From: CAZTDD01 sp964612675
GTDB lineage: Bacteria; Hinthialibacterota; Hinthialibacteria; Hinthialibacterales; JAKPRU01
Direction: 5' to 3'
Length of the DNA: 64,000 nucleotides
Assembly: GCA_964612675.1 (NCBI GenBank)
Contig: CAZTDD010000007.1
Span: 1 to 64,000, forward strand
The position numbers and the translations under genes are program-made. Position 1 is the stretch's first letter; every line of letters begins with the position of its first letter. The notes beneath the pieces were generated by a model. The model saw only the letters and a list, made by a program, of their open reading frames with translations, was not told the DNA's origin and did not search any database. Positions 1 to 8,404 of the stretch are shown here, one piece after another.

Positions 1-2
1 GG

Positions 3-137
3 CTGAGTGATCTGCGAGTCGGGAAGCCGCACTTCCTGGAAGTTAGGCGACGAGGCGATGTTCGGCCGGCGGTCCGTCTGGAGGGCTTGATTCCATCAAA
101 CGAGGATCTCACGATCACGCTAAGTCAATCTCGTTAG
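3..137 (+). CDS. C-terminal end of an unidentified protein (partial)
   Basis: The frame beginning at base 3 is open from the window edge to a TAG at 135-137 and gives 44 residues of ordinary composition, ending ITLSQSR. It lies on the same strand as the glycosyltransferase that follows after a 59-base gap, so it may belong to the same surface-polysaccharide cluster. The fragment is too short to assign to a family. The alternative is that this is chance open frame; the spacing and strand make a real gene end somewhat more likely. Confidence 0.35.
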   Translation: MSDLRVGKPHFLEVRRRGDVRPAVRLEGLIPSNEDLTITLSQSR

Positions 138-196
138 CTTCTTCTCATGCTGGTTCGCACCGTCTCTCGAAATGGGAGAATCTCCGCTTCTACGCC

Positions 197-1303
197 ATGA
201 CTCGAAGAATACTTCACATAAACGACTTCTTCTTTCCGTTTGTCTCCGGACCTTCGAATCGCATCTTAAACATCGCTCAGCAGACTTTTTCTCCTCGAAA
301 CCACTTGGCAATCACGTTCGACAGGAACAAACATCTTACCGCAGTTGACACGTTTGAAGGAATCGCTATTCGCCGCTTTCATGGTTTCTCCGACGACGTT
401 CTGCACCGTTTCATACATCTCGGTCCCCAGAGCAGTCCAGATCTTCGCGACTTCGTTGCGTACGTACGGAGCTGTGGACCGACTTGTCTCACACAATATT
501 TTCTAGGAGCGCTCCCACCAGACCTCCAGTATATTTTGCCAGAATCACGTGTAGTCTACATGCCGGTCGTATTCTCAGAACGAAAAATCGATCCGTTGCT
601 TATCCGCTCTTCACGGATCAAAGTGGCACTCTTTGGTGACTCTTGCCTTCAAAACTGTCGCAACAGTGGTCTCAACGACAGCCAAATCATTATTCTTGAA
701 AGACCCATCAATACAGATGCTTTTCGTGTCGACAACACGTCAAGAGACCCATTTCGCCTATTATATGTTGGTAGGATCCACCCATGGAAGCAACTAGCTG
801 ATCTGCTATTTACGATGTCTTCGCTATTTCGCGATCATACCATGCTTCACTGGCACATTGTCGGCGATCTGAACCCGTATTTCCGCACGGAGACTACTCG
901 CCGTGAAATTGAGAAGATTACGGATCTCGCGCGGTCTATGGGACTCGACAATCGCATCGTATTCCGTGGCAAATTGGCGGGAAAAGATCTCGTGCGAGAA
1001 TACTCGGAAGCCTCCATACATTTATTGCCCTCCAAAAGCGAAATGCGGAGCACTGTCACGCAAGAAGCTCTGACAATGGGTCTTCACTGCATCAATCTAA
1101 ATAGACAGCCTCATGACTGGCCCGAATTCCGACCCGATGGTGAACGACTCATTCATTACGTTGACAATCTCGAGGATTTTGCGCCCACGATTCGCAACAT
1201 TTTAGAATCCCGAAAACAGCCCGACCATCGGGAGTGGATTGAGCAGAACTGGTCTTGGCACCGTTGGCGCTCGGAATACGAAAGACTCTTGACAGAATGG
1301 TAG
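197..1303 (+). CDS. Glycosyltransferase family 4 protein
   Basis: This 368-residue protein has the two-lobed GT-B layout of GT4 enzymes. The N-terminal lobe begins with ILHINDFFFPFVSGPSNRI, the acceptor-side pattern of this family. The C-terminal lobe starts near residue 190 with LLYVGRIHPWKQ, followed by WHIVGDL, VFRGKL and the donor-binding stretch LLPSKSEMRSTVTQEALTMG near residues 275-295, where the glutamates correspond to the E-x7-E motif. The family transfers a sugar from a nucleotide-sugar donor in the cytoplasm, typically during exopolysaccharide or lipopolysaccharide assembly. The length is normal. The ATG at 197 has no strong Shine-Dalgarno site. Acceptor and donor cannot be told from sequence. 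Confidence 0.85.
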   Translation: MTRRILHINDFFFPFVSGPSNRILNIAQQTFSPRNHLAITFDRNKHLTAVDTFEGIAIRRFHGFSDDVLHRFIHLGPQSSPDLRDFVAYVRSCGPTCLTQYFLGALPPDLQYILPESRVVYMPVVFSERKIDPLLIRSSRIKVALFGDSCLQNCRNSGLNDSQIIILERPINTDAFRVDNTSRDPFRLLYVGRIHPWKQLADLLFTMSSLFRDHTMLHWHIVGDLNPYFRTETTRREIEKITDLARSMGLDNRIVFRGKLAGKDLVREYSEASIHLLPSKSEMRSTVTQEALTMGLHCINLNRQPHDWPEFRPDGERLIHYVDNLEDFAPTIRNILESRKQPDHREWIEQNWSWHRWRSEYERLLTEW

Positions 1304-1367
1304 AGTACACCTTCGTCTACGCAGCGTTAACAAATCTCTTAAATACTCTCCTCCCCAAGACTCTTCC

Positions 1368-1883
1368 ATGCTCAAGTCGTCCATTACGGAGCCATCACGG
1401 GACAATTACGTCAAATATGTTCCGCCGCCGGATGAGGTACGAGTACAACCGTCCGGCGAAGCTGACCCTGAATACGCGCTTTTTGATAATTTTCCTGGAA
1501 TTTTTCACAACCCAGAACAAGAGGCGGGAACAGAAACAGCAAAGACACCCGACCTGCTGCTGAAAGAACTTCATGCGGATTCTCGGAACGTTACCCACAG
1601 AATCCATGCAACTGCCGATACCTATCGAAAACGAATATCCATGTCTCAATCGCGGATGCTTGAGATACAAAAACAACTCGCAAAAATCGACGCCTACCTC
1701 TCCAACATCAGCCACTGGGCGCCCGGCTACAACTCCGGCGTCGACGGCATCCGTAACTCGCTCCTATCCACAAAATCCCATTTGGAACTGAACCGCATAA
1801 GAGGTGTACAAGGTCTTTTTCGTGGAAACGGTTATCAGTCTGCTCTATCGCTTTCACAGTGCTCCGTTCATAATGAAACCTGA
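1368..1883 (+). CDS. Hypothetical protein with a predicted coiled coil
   Basis: A 171-residue protein that I do not recognise. The first 70 residues are rich in Pro, Asp and Glu. Residues 70-145 are strongly helical and charged, ending in a stretch with GYNSGVDGIRNSLL. The start at 1368 lies 65 bases after the glycosyltransferase and lacks a clear ribosome site. After about residue 145 the composition changes (GLFRGNGYQSALSLSQ), which could mean that the last part is out of frame or truncated. It overlaps the upstream leader of the beta-helix gene. Composition supports a real gene, but the function is unknown. Confidence 0.45.
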   Translation: MLKSSITEPSRDNYVKYVPPPDEVRVQPSGEADPEYALFDNFPGIFHNPEQEAGTETAKTPDLLLKELHADSRNVTHRIHATADTYRKRISMSQSRMLEIQKQLAKIDAYLSNISHWAPGYNSGVDGIRNSLLSTKSHLELNRIRGVQGLFRGNGYQSALSLSQCSVHNET

Positions 1884-1899
1884 GAAACGAACATCCATC

Positions 1900-2517
1900 A
1901 TGAATTCAACTCGACATGGTTTCATTGTATTGACCTTGTGCCTGCTACTCGCCAACAACGTGTTCGGCGTTGTTTATCACGTGGCCCCTGATAGTCGCCT
2001 TACCCTGGACCAAGCAATCGATTCCGCCGCCCCAGGAGATATCATCTACATGCGCGGCGGCACATATATACTTGACCATTCCATAACCATCGCCAAGGCG
2101 GGCACAGAGGATAATCCCATCTCTCTCTTTGCCGAGCCCGGCGAGACGCCCATCCTCGACTTCAGTAACAACCCCCGCCACGCCAACCGGCCCCAACCCC
2201 GCGATGACGACTCGATAGCCGCAACCGGCGACGCGGTCGGTCTGCTTGTCACCGGCGACTGGTGGCACGTGAAGGGGCTGACCATTTACAACGCAGCCTA
2301 TTATGGCGTGCGGGTGTACGGTTCGAACAACGTTTTCGAACAGCTGGCGCAAACAAAATGCAACGCAGCCGGGCTGGAGATCACAGGCAAAGACGATTGG
2401 TCTCCCAGCAACAATTTGGTACTCAACTGCGATGATGTCGGCTATTCTATCGTTATTGCCTCATCGATCGCTACATTTGCGACCAGTGATATTTCGCCCA
2501 CACGTGGGCTTTGTTGA
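1900..2517 (+). pseudogene. Truncated secreted right-handed beta-helix protein (pectate-lyase-like)
   Basis: From the ATG at 1900 the protein has a clear signal peptide (residues 1-24, ending NNVFG), followed by the start of a parallel beta-helix: YHVAPDS, GDIIYMRGGTY, DNPISLFAEPGETPILDF, DWWHVKGLTIYNAAYYGVRVYGSNN and NNLVLNCDD. This order matches PL9-type pectate lyases and related polysaccharide lyases, which normally run on for several hundred residues with an Asp-rich calcium site. Here similarity stops near residue 178 (about base 2435) and 27 unrelated residues follow. The 3-prime end overlaps the opposite-strand DUF5107-TPR gene by 47 bases. A deletion or rearrangement at about 2435-2470 therefore probably removed the catalytic part. 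Confidence 0.7.
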
Positions 2518-5500
2518 AATTGAGCGCCTGTTCGAACTGGTTCTTAGCCTCGTCTCCCTTCCCCTGGATCAACAAGCCCAGTCCGAGAAGGAAATGGGCG
2601 TCCGCGCGCTGACTCTGCCGTGTTTTCTGTTCGCCGAATTTCGCGAAGAAGTCGATACCTTCACCGGCCCTGAGAAGCCGGGTGGCCTGCGCCACCAGAT
2701 CCTCGCCGATCTCTTTCGCCAGTTCTTCATTTCCTATCGCCCGCGCAGCCAGGGCCTGATAGTAGCGGGACAGGTCACGGTTTCCTTCGTTCCTGGATTC
2801 GAGAACCTGTTCAAAGAGCGGCTCGGCCTTCTCTCGATCTCCGAGCGCCAGAGTGGCCAACGCCTTCAAGTACTGGACCTGTGCCACTCTTCGCTCATTC
2901 CGTGAGGATTCTTGTGAGAGGTTTTCCGGATAGGTCGCGGCGGCCTTGAAATCACGTCCAGCTAACTCCAATCGCCCGTCTTTCAGATGGCGCAGTCCAC
3001 GTAGCACGTAAGCGTCCACATACGCGTTCCCCAGTTCTCTGCCTCCGCCTTCACTGATAAAGAAACGGTTATCGGTCAGGAGATCGATGGCCTCGTCATA
3101 GCTACCATTGACGACAAGAAGATGGATCTTTCTGATCAGCAAATCCTTACGCTTGGTTACAATCGAGGGCCGGCTTTGCAGCATCGCCAACCGCCGAGCC
3201 GGGTCCGTATTCGCATTCTCATACAAGTCATCCAGTTCCAGATAAAACCGGGGATCGTCGGGATCATTCTGTATCGCCTTTTCATAGCTCGCGATAGCGG
3301 CATCTACATCCCCGTTGTGACGGTTGTACCCCCACCCCAAGTTGCGATGGACAACCGCCAACGACGGCTCGAGGTCGCGGGCCTTTTCCCAGAATTTCAT
3401 GGCCTTGTCGGGCTGACGGTCATAATAATAATTCCCGAGATAATACGCCGCCCGCGCATCGTTTGGTTGGACCTGTAATGCTGAATTAAGGACTTTGACG
3501 GTCTCCCGCCGAAATGGAAAACAGCCCTGATGTGGTTTTGATTTAGCAGATTCGAACGAGATTTTTGCCTGGTCTTTATTTCCTATTTGTTCGTGAAGAG
3601 CCCCTAGATAATACTCAATCAAGGGGTAGGGATTTCCGCGAATTTGTTCAAGTACGTCGATTGCCTCGTGTGTCATGCCGTAATCCATGTAGTCGGTCGC
3701 CAATTCCAAATAGGATTGCACGTGTTCTCGCATTCTCGTTTTCTGCAGGGCCAGGGATTGGGCTGATTCTTTTTGTTTACCGGCCAGTTTTCTGGAGAGG
3801 GCAAGTTCATGGAGCGCATGGAAGTCGAGCGGATCGTTGCGGAGTGTCTCCTGAGAAATCGATTCAGCCTGTGCGTATTCTTCCAGGTGACGCAGGATAG
3901 CCGCTTTGAGATTTCCGGCCCGATTGTCCCGTGTATTTGTCGCCAGCGATTCGTCGATATGATCCAACGCTGTTTGGAATTCTCCTTTTCTACAGGACAG
4001 GGCGGCAAGTTGAAAATAGGCGGAGGAACGAAAGGCATAATCCCAGGTTGCCTTATAGAAAACATCATAAGCCTCATCCCATCGCTCCTGAGCCTTGAGC
4101 GTCAGGCCCAGATGATAGAGCGACTCTGTATCAATGGGTCTTGTATAGTCCGTGGTCATGCGCGCGACGGCGCGGCGCAGGTGTTCTTCGGCTTTCTGAT
4201 ATTCGCCTTGTCGATAGTGATGGATACCAACCACAGTGTTGGTGCGTACATCATTTGGATCGCGTTTTAGCGCTTCATTGAAGTAGATCGTCGGATCGAT
4301 GCTGGGTTTGTAGATCTGCAGGATCCGCATACCGGTCAAATAAAGCTCTTCAACGGTTTCGATTTCCTGAGGTTCGGGCGGGGCTTTTACGGGATCGGGC
4401 AGGGGAGGATTCGGTTTGGGCTCAGCCGGCTGATAGCGAAGCAAAACACGGCCATCGGTGTCGATTAGAGACGCGACGCAATCGGTCAGTGTCAAATCGT
4501 TTGAAATATTTTTCTCTTGAATAAAAGGCCGGTCCGGTCCGATGGTAACAATTTCATCAATTAATTCCTCGTTATTCGTTCTAAGGAGCACACGGGCGTT
4601 TTTGAAAAGGGAAGTGGCATGAAAACCGAGTCGGATTGTCTGCTCCTCTTGTTGGAGACTCACGGCCGTGTTCTCATTGGCTTTCTGAAATGCGCCGATT
4701 TCCCGGATGGGATACCAGATCTGCCGGAAGGTTTTGACTTCGTGGGGTTTGATCCAACTGTAATCCGGTTGGTTATCGGAGTAGGCGCCCACCATCAATT
4801 CGGCGTAGGGGCCGTCATCGTCGGTCAGGATTTGGGTATCCCAGATGCTGCCGGGTGCCCATTCCCATAGCTTGGCTCCGCAGACGATATGGTGGTTGGC
4901 AACGTGGACCACGCCGGCGTTTTGAGCGTGATCATAGCCACCCATGAAATCCTCTTGCAGATCCCAGGTGAAACAAGAGACCTGACGGGGATGATTCTTC
5001 CACCAGCTCAGGTCGACACCATCGTACTCCGCCCCGCGATATCTTCCACTTCCAATCGGCCAATGGACAAAATCATTCTTGGCGTGATAGGTCGCGATCT
5101 GCACGCTTGGCGGAAAGATGATTTGGTAGTCGTCATTGACATGGACGGCCACGTTCGCCCAGTAGAGAATCGAATGGGGGAGGGGAGTCCGGTTGATCAT
5201 CTTGACTTGGACATCGACAAGGGACCGACCGGGATGGAGGGTTATGCCGATGTTCCAGCGCATTCGATGTCGCCATTCGGTCTCGCCGATCCAGATGGTC
5301 TTGCTGCCGTCGGGATTTTCCGTTGTTGCATAGTCCACGGGCATGTGGGTGGTATTACGATGGTGATGGAATACACACCATTCGATCCCGCCTGAGATCC
5401 ATGCTCCCAGCATCCCGATCAAGGCAGGTTTGATCACATGTTGTCTATAGAAGAACTCGTACCCGTTTGTTTTGTCTGTTGCGTAAAACAGCCGAGCGCC

Positions 5501-5809
5501 GATTTCGGGGAGTATGCAGAGTTTGATGTACTCGTTTTCCAGGTAGACGGCCTTGAACTTCTCCGGGCGTCTGTCGCCGGTGATACCGTCCAGTAGGGCG
5601 TACGGATAAACCCGCTTTTGTGCGCCTTGATACGATTCATTCCGATAGAAAATGGGATTGGGGTCAGGCGGGTCGAGTCGATAGGAGGGCAAGACGAGGT
5701 CTTCTTCCCAAATCCTGACCTCAGAACCGGTGGGCGCGTTTTCCGCCACGGCGGCATGTATAGTGAGTACAAACAGAAGCAGGAGGTGTTTCGGTTTCGT
5801 GGGAACCAT
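2471..5809 (-). CDS. Secreted DUF5107 and tetratricopeptide-repeat protein
   Basis: The protein has 1112 residues. Residues 1-22 form a signal peptide (HLLLLFVLTIHAAVA). Residues about 50-370 match DUF5107, a galactose-mutarotase-like beta-sandwich domain, recognisable by YLENEYIKLCILPEIGARL, GGIEWCVFHHH and the paired WANVAVHVNDDYQIIFPP stretch. From about residue 490 there are many TPR units (for example YHLGLTLKAQERWDEAYDVF and AAYYLGNYYYDRQPDKAMKF). Proteins of this architecture are common in glycan-degrading bacteria and are thought to bind or modify sugars, but no reaction is established. The ATG at 5809 is preceded by AAAGGAAA. It lies 158 bases downstream of the ADP-ribosylglycohydrolase gene on the same strand. 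Confidence 0.9.
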   Translation of the reverse strand: MVPTKPKHLLLLFVLTIHAAVAENAPTGSEVRIWEEDLVLPSYRLDPPDPNPIFYRNESYQGAQKRVYPYALLDGITGDRRPEKFKAVYLENEYIKLCILPEIGARLFYATDKTNGYEFFYRQHVIKPALIGMLGAWISGGIEWCVFHHHRNTTHMPVDYATTENPDGSKTIWIGETEWRHRMRWNIGITLHPGRSLVDVQVKMINRTPLPHSILYWANVAVHVNDDYQIIFPPSVQIATYHAKNDFVHWPIGSGRYRGAEYDGVDLSWWKNHPRQVSCFTWDLQEDFMGGYDHAQNAGVVHVANHHIVCGAKLWEWAPGSIWDTQILTDDDGPYAELMVGAYSDNQPDYSWIKPHEVKTFRQIWYPIREIGAFQKANENTAVSLQQEEQTIRLGFHATSLFKNARVLLRTNNEELIDEIVTIGPDRPFIQEKNISNDLTLTDCVASLIDTDGRVLLRYQPAEPKPNPPLPDPVKAPPEPQEIETVEELYLTGMRILQIYKPSIDPTIYFNEALKRDPNDVRTNTVVGIHHYRQGEYQKAEEHLRRAVARMTTDYTRPIDTESLYHLGLTLKAQERWDEAYDVFYKATWDYAFRSSAYFQLAALSCRKGEFQTALDHIDESLATNTRDNRAGNLKAAILRHLEEYAQAESISQETLRNDPLDFHALHELALSRKLAGKQKESAQSLALQKTRMREHVQSYLELATDYMDYGMTHEAIDVLEQIRGNPYPLIEYYLGALHEQIGNKDQAKISFESAKSKPHQGCFPFRRETVKVLNSALQVQPNDARAAYYLGNYYYDRQPDKAMKFWEKARDLEPSLAVVHRNLGWGYNRHNGDVDAAIASYEKAIQNDPDDPRFYLELDDLYENANTDPARRLAMLQSRPSIVTKRKDLLIRKIHLLVVNGSYDEAIDLLTDNRFFISEGGGRELGNAYVDAYVLRGLRHLKDGRLELAGRDFKAAATYPENLSQESSRNERRVAQVQYLKALATLALGDREKAEPLFEQVLESRNEGNRDLSRYYQALAARAIGNEELAKEIGEDLVAQATRLLRAGEGIDFFAKFGEQKTRQSQRADAHFLLGLGLLIQGKGDEAKNQFEQALNFNKAHVWAKYHWSQM

Positions 5810-5967
5810 TTTCGTTTCCTTTCGGTTCGGATTGGCTACCTTTATCAGAACCCCGGCGTATAATCCATGAAATCTCGGTGGAAAAACAGGCTGTCACCGG
5901 TACTTTCTCACGATCTCGACGCAGAACCGGACGCTTTTGACTGAACGTAAAACCCGTGGATTAGACC

Positions 5968-7449
5968 TCACCAAGGCCGTCGTTGCTTTGTGGGTTTCTC
6001 GAGACCGGCGGCGATGGCTTTGGCGCGGAGTTCGCGAGCGACAGGCGTGTCGGGTGCGTAAAAAACATTTTGGACCACTTTCCAATATTTATTCAATGCT
6101 TCGATTGCGGTAGACCATTTTTCTGGGTTCTCTTTTTGGAACGCCGGGGCCATCTCCAGGCAAATTGCGAGGTACGCCGCGCGGGCGCGCTGCTGTTCCG
6201 CTTGAGGATTGAGAATTCCCGATTGAATTTGCGTCTCAAATTCCTTCATTAATTCGGCTGCTTGTTCTGAGGAATTCGATAAAGGCTGAACGTTAGCAGG
6301 TTTTTCAAGGCAAATGCGGTAGACCGGCCGGCCGTGTTCGATCACTCTCTCTCCACCGTGTTCACGAATGACCTTTTCCGCTAGCTCGATCAAGCGGTCC
6401 GCAAAGCTGGTGATCGTTTCATCTTCGGGCATGTCTTCGCGTGTTGTGTTTTCATACCGGTCGACAATCCGCCAGCCGCGCGAGAGAAGCGCCCGATACC
6501 CTTCGATCACACCCGCGATTGTCCCGGCGGTGGCCGCCGAGTTATCCGCATCCCATCCGAAATTGAAAGCGGTACGCAGCGTCTCGGTAAGGTCGCCTTG
6601 GCCGTACAGCAATGCCGCAATTGTCGAGCCGGTGATTAACTCGTAGCCGTTCCGGTCGCGCATTTCGCCGCCCGCCTGGGTGTATTTGTCTCGAAGGAGA
6701 CGCCGTGTGGTTCGCCAGTCGTTGGGGGTTTCCCCGTGCCACTTTCGCACGTCGTTGACAACCTGTCGCACCTTGCAATCCGAATCCAACGCGGCAATCC
6801 CGCTATCGAGAATCTCGTCGATATTGCTTGTGAAAAACGCCGTAGCGATCATGGTGCAGAAGAGCTGGGTGGTTTGGGCCGGTTCGTAGTCGATGGCGAC
6901 CCGTGTGTAGTTCAACCCGATGCGTGACGCGGTCTGTGGCATGCCGGGGGCGATCAGGCCGAACGTTTCGCAAAGGAACTGCCCCGAAATGTTGAACTCC
7001 GCCCACGGGTTGAGAACCAGGCAGCCGGTAAGAGGTGGCTCGATGCCGAGATCCATCAAATGCCTGGCGAATCGATTCGAGCACCAAATGCCTCGGTTGA
7101 TGCGTTCCCGCCAAAGATCCGCAATCCGGTTCGACGACAACATTACCTGATTCTCGCGCTGCATCTCGACGATGTAGACCCATTCGAAATCGGTATCGTC
7201 ATCGGTGCGTGCGCCTTCCGGCAGTGCGGGGGTATAGTTTTCGACGTTACCCGGCTCATGAATGTATTTCATCTCGTGCGGAAGGCCGTTCAGGTTGCCG
7301 AGGATCTGCCCGAGGAGCCCGCCGCGAATTTTGTCTCGGAGGGTCTCCGCCGGCATGTCGACTGTGCGGGGGCTTGCTGCGGCTTGAGCAACCTGGCAAA
7401 TTGCGGACATCAGCAATATGGCGGTAAGAGTTCCGTTTCGGATTCTCAT
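5968..7449 (-). CDS. Exported ADP-ribosylglycohydrolase family protein
   Basis: I chose the ATG at 7449 because it is preceded by AAAAGGAT at good spacing and opens a signal peptide (residues 1-24, LTAILLMSAICQVAQAAA). The mature part (of 493 residues total) carries the ADP-ribosylglycohydrolase signatures: KIRGGLLGQILGNLNG, the metal-binding RTDDDTDFEW near residue 81, and a C-terminal GWDADNSAATAGTIAGVIEG near residue 300 that supplies the other metal-binding Asp. The family cleaves ADP-ribose from proteins or small molecules using two magnesium ions, usually in the cytoplasm. Export of such an enzyme is unusual, and its substrate is not evident. It probably forms a transcription unit with the DUF5107-TPR gene. 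Confidence 0.85.
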   Translation of the reverse strand: MRIRNGTLTAILLMSAICQVAQAAASPRTVDMPAETLRDKIRGGLLGQILGNLNGLPHEMKYIHEPGNVENYTPALPEGARTDDDTDFEWVYIVEMQRENQVMLSSNRIADLWRERINRGIWCSNRFARHLMDLGIEPPLTGCLVLNPWAEFNISGQFLCETFGLIAPGMPQTASRIGLNYTRVAIDYEPAQTTQLFCTMIATAFFTSNIDEILDSGIAALDSDCKVRQVVNDVRKWHGETPNDWRTTRRLLRDKYTQAGGEMRDRNGYELITGSTIAALLYGQGDLTETLRTAFNFGWDADNSAATAGTIAGVIEGYRALLSRGWRIVDRYENTTREDMPEDETITSFADRLIELAEKVIREHGGERVIEHGRPVYRICLEKPANVQPLSNSSEQAAELMKEFETQIQSGILNPQAEQQRARAAYLAICLEMAPAFQKENPEKWSTAIEALNKYWKVVQNVFYAPDTPVARELRAKAIAAGLEKPTKQRRPW

Positions 7450-7607
7450 AGGACTATCCTTTTCTGCCGGATTCTGCGTATTTTCGTGCGCGGAATGGTA
7501 CTCTCCCACAATCGAGGGCGTCAACGTCTCGCAGATAGTGGTGGCGGATTGATAGCAGAAGCCTCTTGCGCCACGCTCAAAACCGAGGGCAGATCACGAG
7601 TAAATCG

Positions 7608-7790
7608 TCAGGATACTTTTTTTTGATCAGAGGTAATCAATGGTTTTGGTTGGCGGCGAACGAGGCGTTCAGCAGATTTCTCCTGCAAAGACAGCAGGTG
7701 TTGATAGTACCTTTCGGAATCCCCTTGGCATTCCTTTTCGATGGCATGTCGAATGTCACGGATTTCCTGGATGATCGGATCGTTAGCCAT
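7608..7790 (-). CDS. Small antitoxin-like protein paired with a PIN toxin
   Basis: A 60-residue protein starting MANDPIIQEIRDIRHAIEK. Its ATG at 7790 lies one base after the stop codon of the PIN gene, so the two are translationally coupled, with the ribosome site GAGCGCTGAA inside the end of the upstream gene. The N-terminal helix with two isoleucine-rich turns followed by a basic tail resembles small proteins found beside PIN-domain toxins in planctomycete-like genomes. The role as antitoxin is inferred from context. No DNA-binding motif is obvious. Confidence 0.65.
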   Translation of the reverse strand: MANDPIIQEIRDIRHAIEKECQGDSERYYQHLLSLQEKSAERLVRRQPKPLITSDQKKVS

Positions 7791-7791
7791 T

Positions 7792-8268
7792 TCAGCGCTC
7801 CATAAGTTCCTCCGGGGTGCATATGACCGGTGTAGAAATCCCCCGAATTGAATTGGTGCTATGAACGATCGCTCTCGTACGAGCACCAAGAATATGCGCG
7901 AAATTCCAAGATACCAAGAAATCGATACCATGGTAAGTTGCGAGTGCCAAGTGATACGCGTCGCCTCTTGCCTTGTCCGGAATCGCCGACTTCTCAAAGT
8001 AAAGCTCCGCCAATTCGCGGACCTCGTCGTTTATCTCAAGCACCGAGAAGCCTGCGATTCTACTAAGTCGTAATTTCGATGCAGCTTCGTCCCCCCTGGA
8101 CACTTCGTCGATAACGATGGTGGAGACGAACGGCTCGAGAAAAGGGAGCGAGTCTTCCCACCATTCCAGAGTGACTTGCTGATGTGCTGCCACAATGAGA
8201 TCGCGGCTCCGTCTTGCGGTAAGGTAACTGACCACGGATGTTTCGATGTAAACGCTTTCCTTACCCAT
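7792..8268 (-). CDS. PIN-domain (VapC-like) ribonuclease toxin
   Basis: This 158-residue protein has the PIN fold with its acidic metal-binding residues: E9 in YIETSVVSYLT, the pair in IVIDEVSRGD near residues 51-60, D98 in ARGDAYHLALA, and D114 in HGIDFLVSWNF. PIN toxins cut tRNA or rRNA in the cytoplasm when the antitoxin is lost. The first acidic residue is Glu rather than Asp, which is usual in this subgroup. The start at 8266-8268 follows AGAGGAT. Gene order is toxin then antitoxin, the reverse of classical vapBC. Some members of this subgroup may be chromosomal housekeeping nucleases rather than addictive toxins. Confidence 0.8.
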   Translation of the reverse strand: MGKESVYIETSVVSYLTARRSRDLIVAAHQQVTLEWWEDSLPFLEPFVSTIVIDEVSRGDEAASKLRLSRIAGFSVLEINDEVRELAELYFEKSAIPDKARGDAYHLALATYHGIDFLVSWNFAHILGARTRAIVHSTNSIRGISTPVICTPEELMER

Positions 8269-8404
8269 TCGAATCCTCTGCAGGAATTCATCGACTCAGT
8301 TATTCATGACGCTGGTCGGTAGTATACACGGTTGCTGTCTTTCTTAAGATGCTGTGTCTTTGTTTTCAGCCTCGCGGCCCGGGCTCAAAGAGGGGCGTAG
8401 CGGT

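Noticed and set aside
1804..1899. Longer start for the beta-helix protein at 1804
   Set aside because: The added residues do not form part of a signal peptide and overlap the preceding gene; the ATG at 1900 opens a clear signal sequence.
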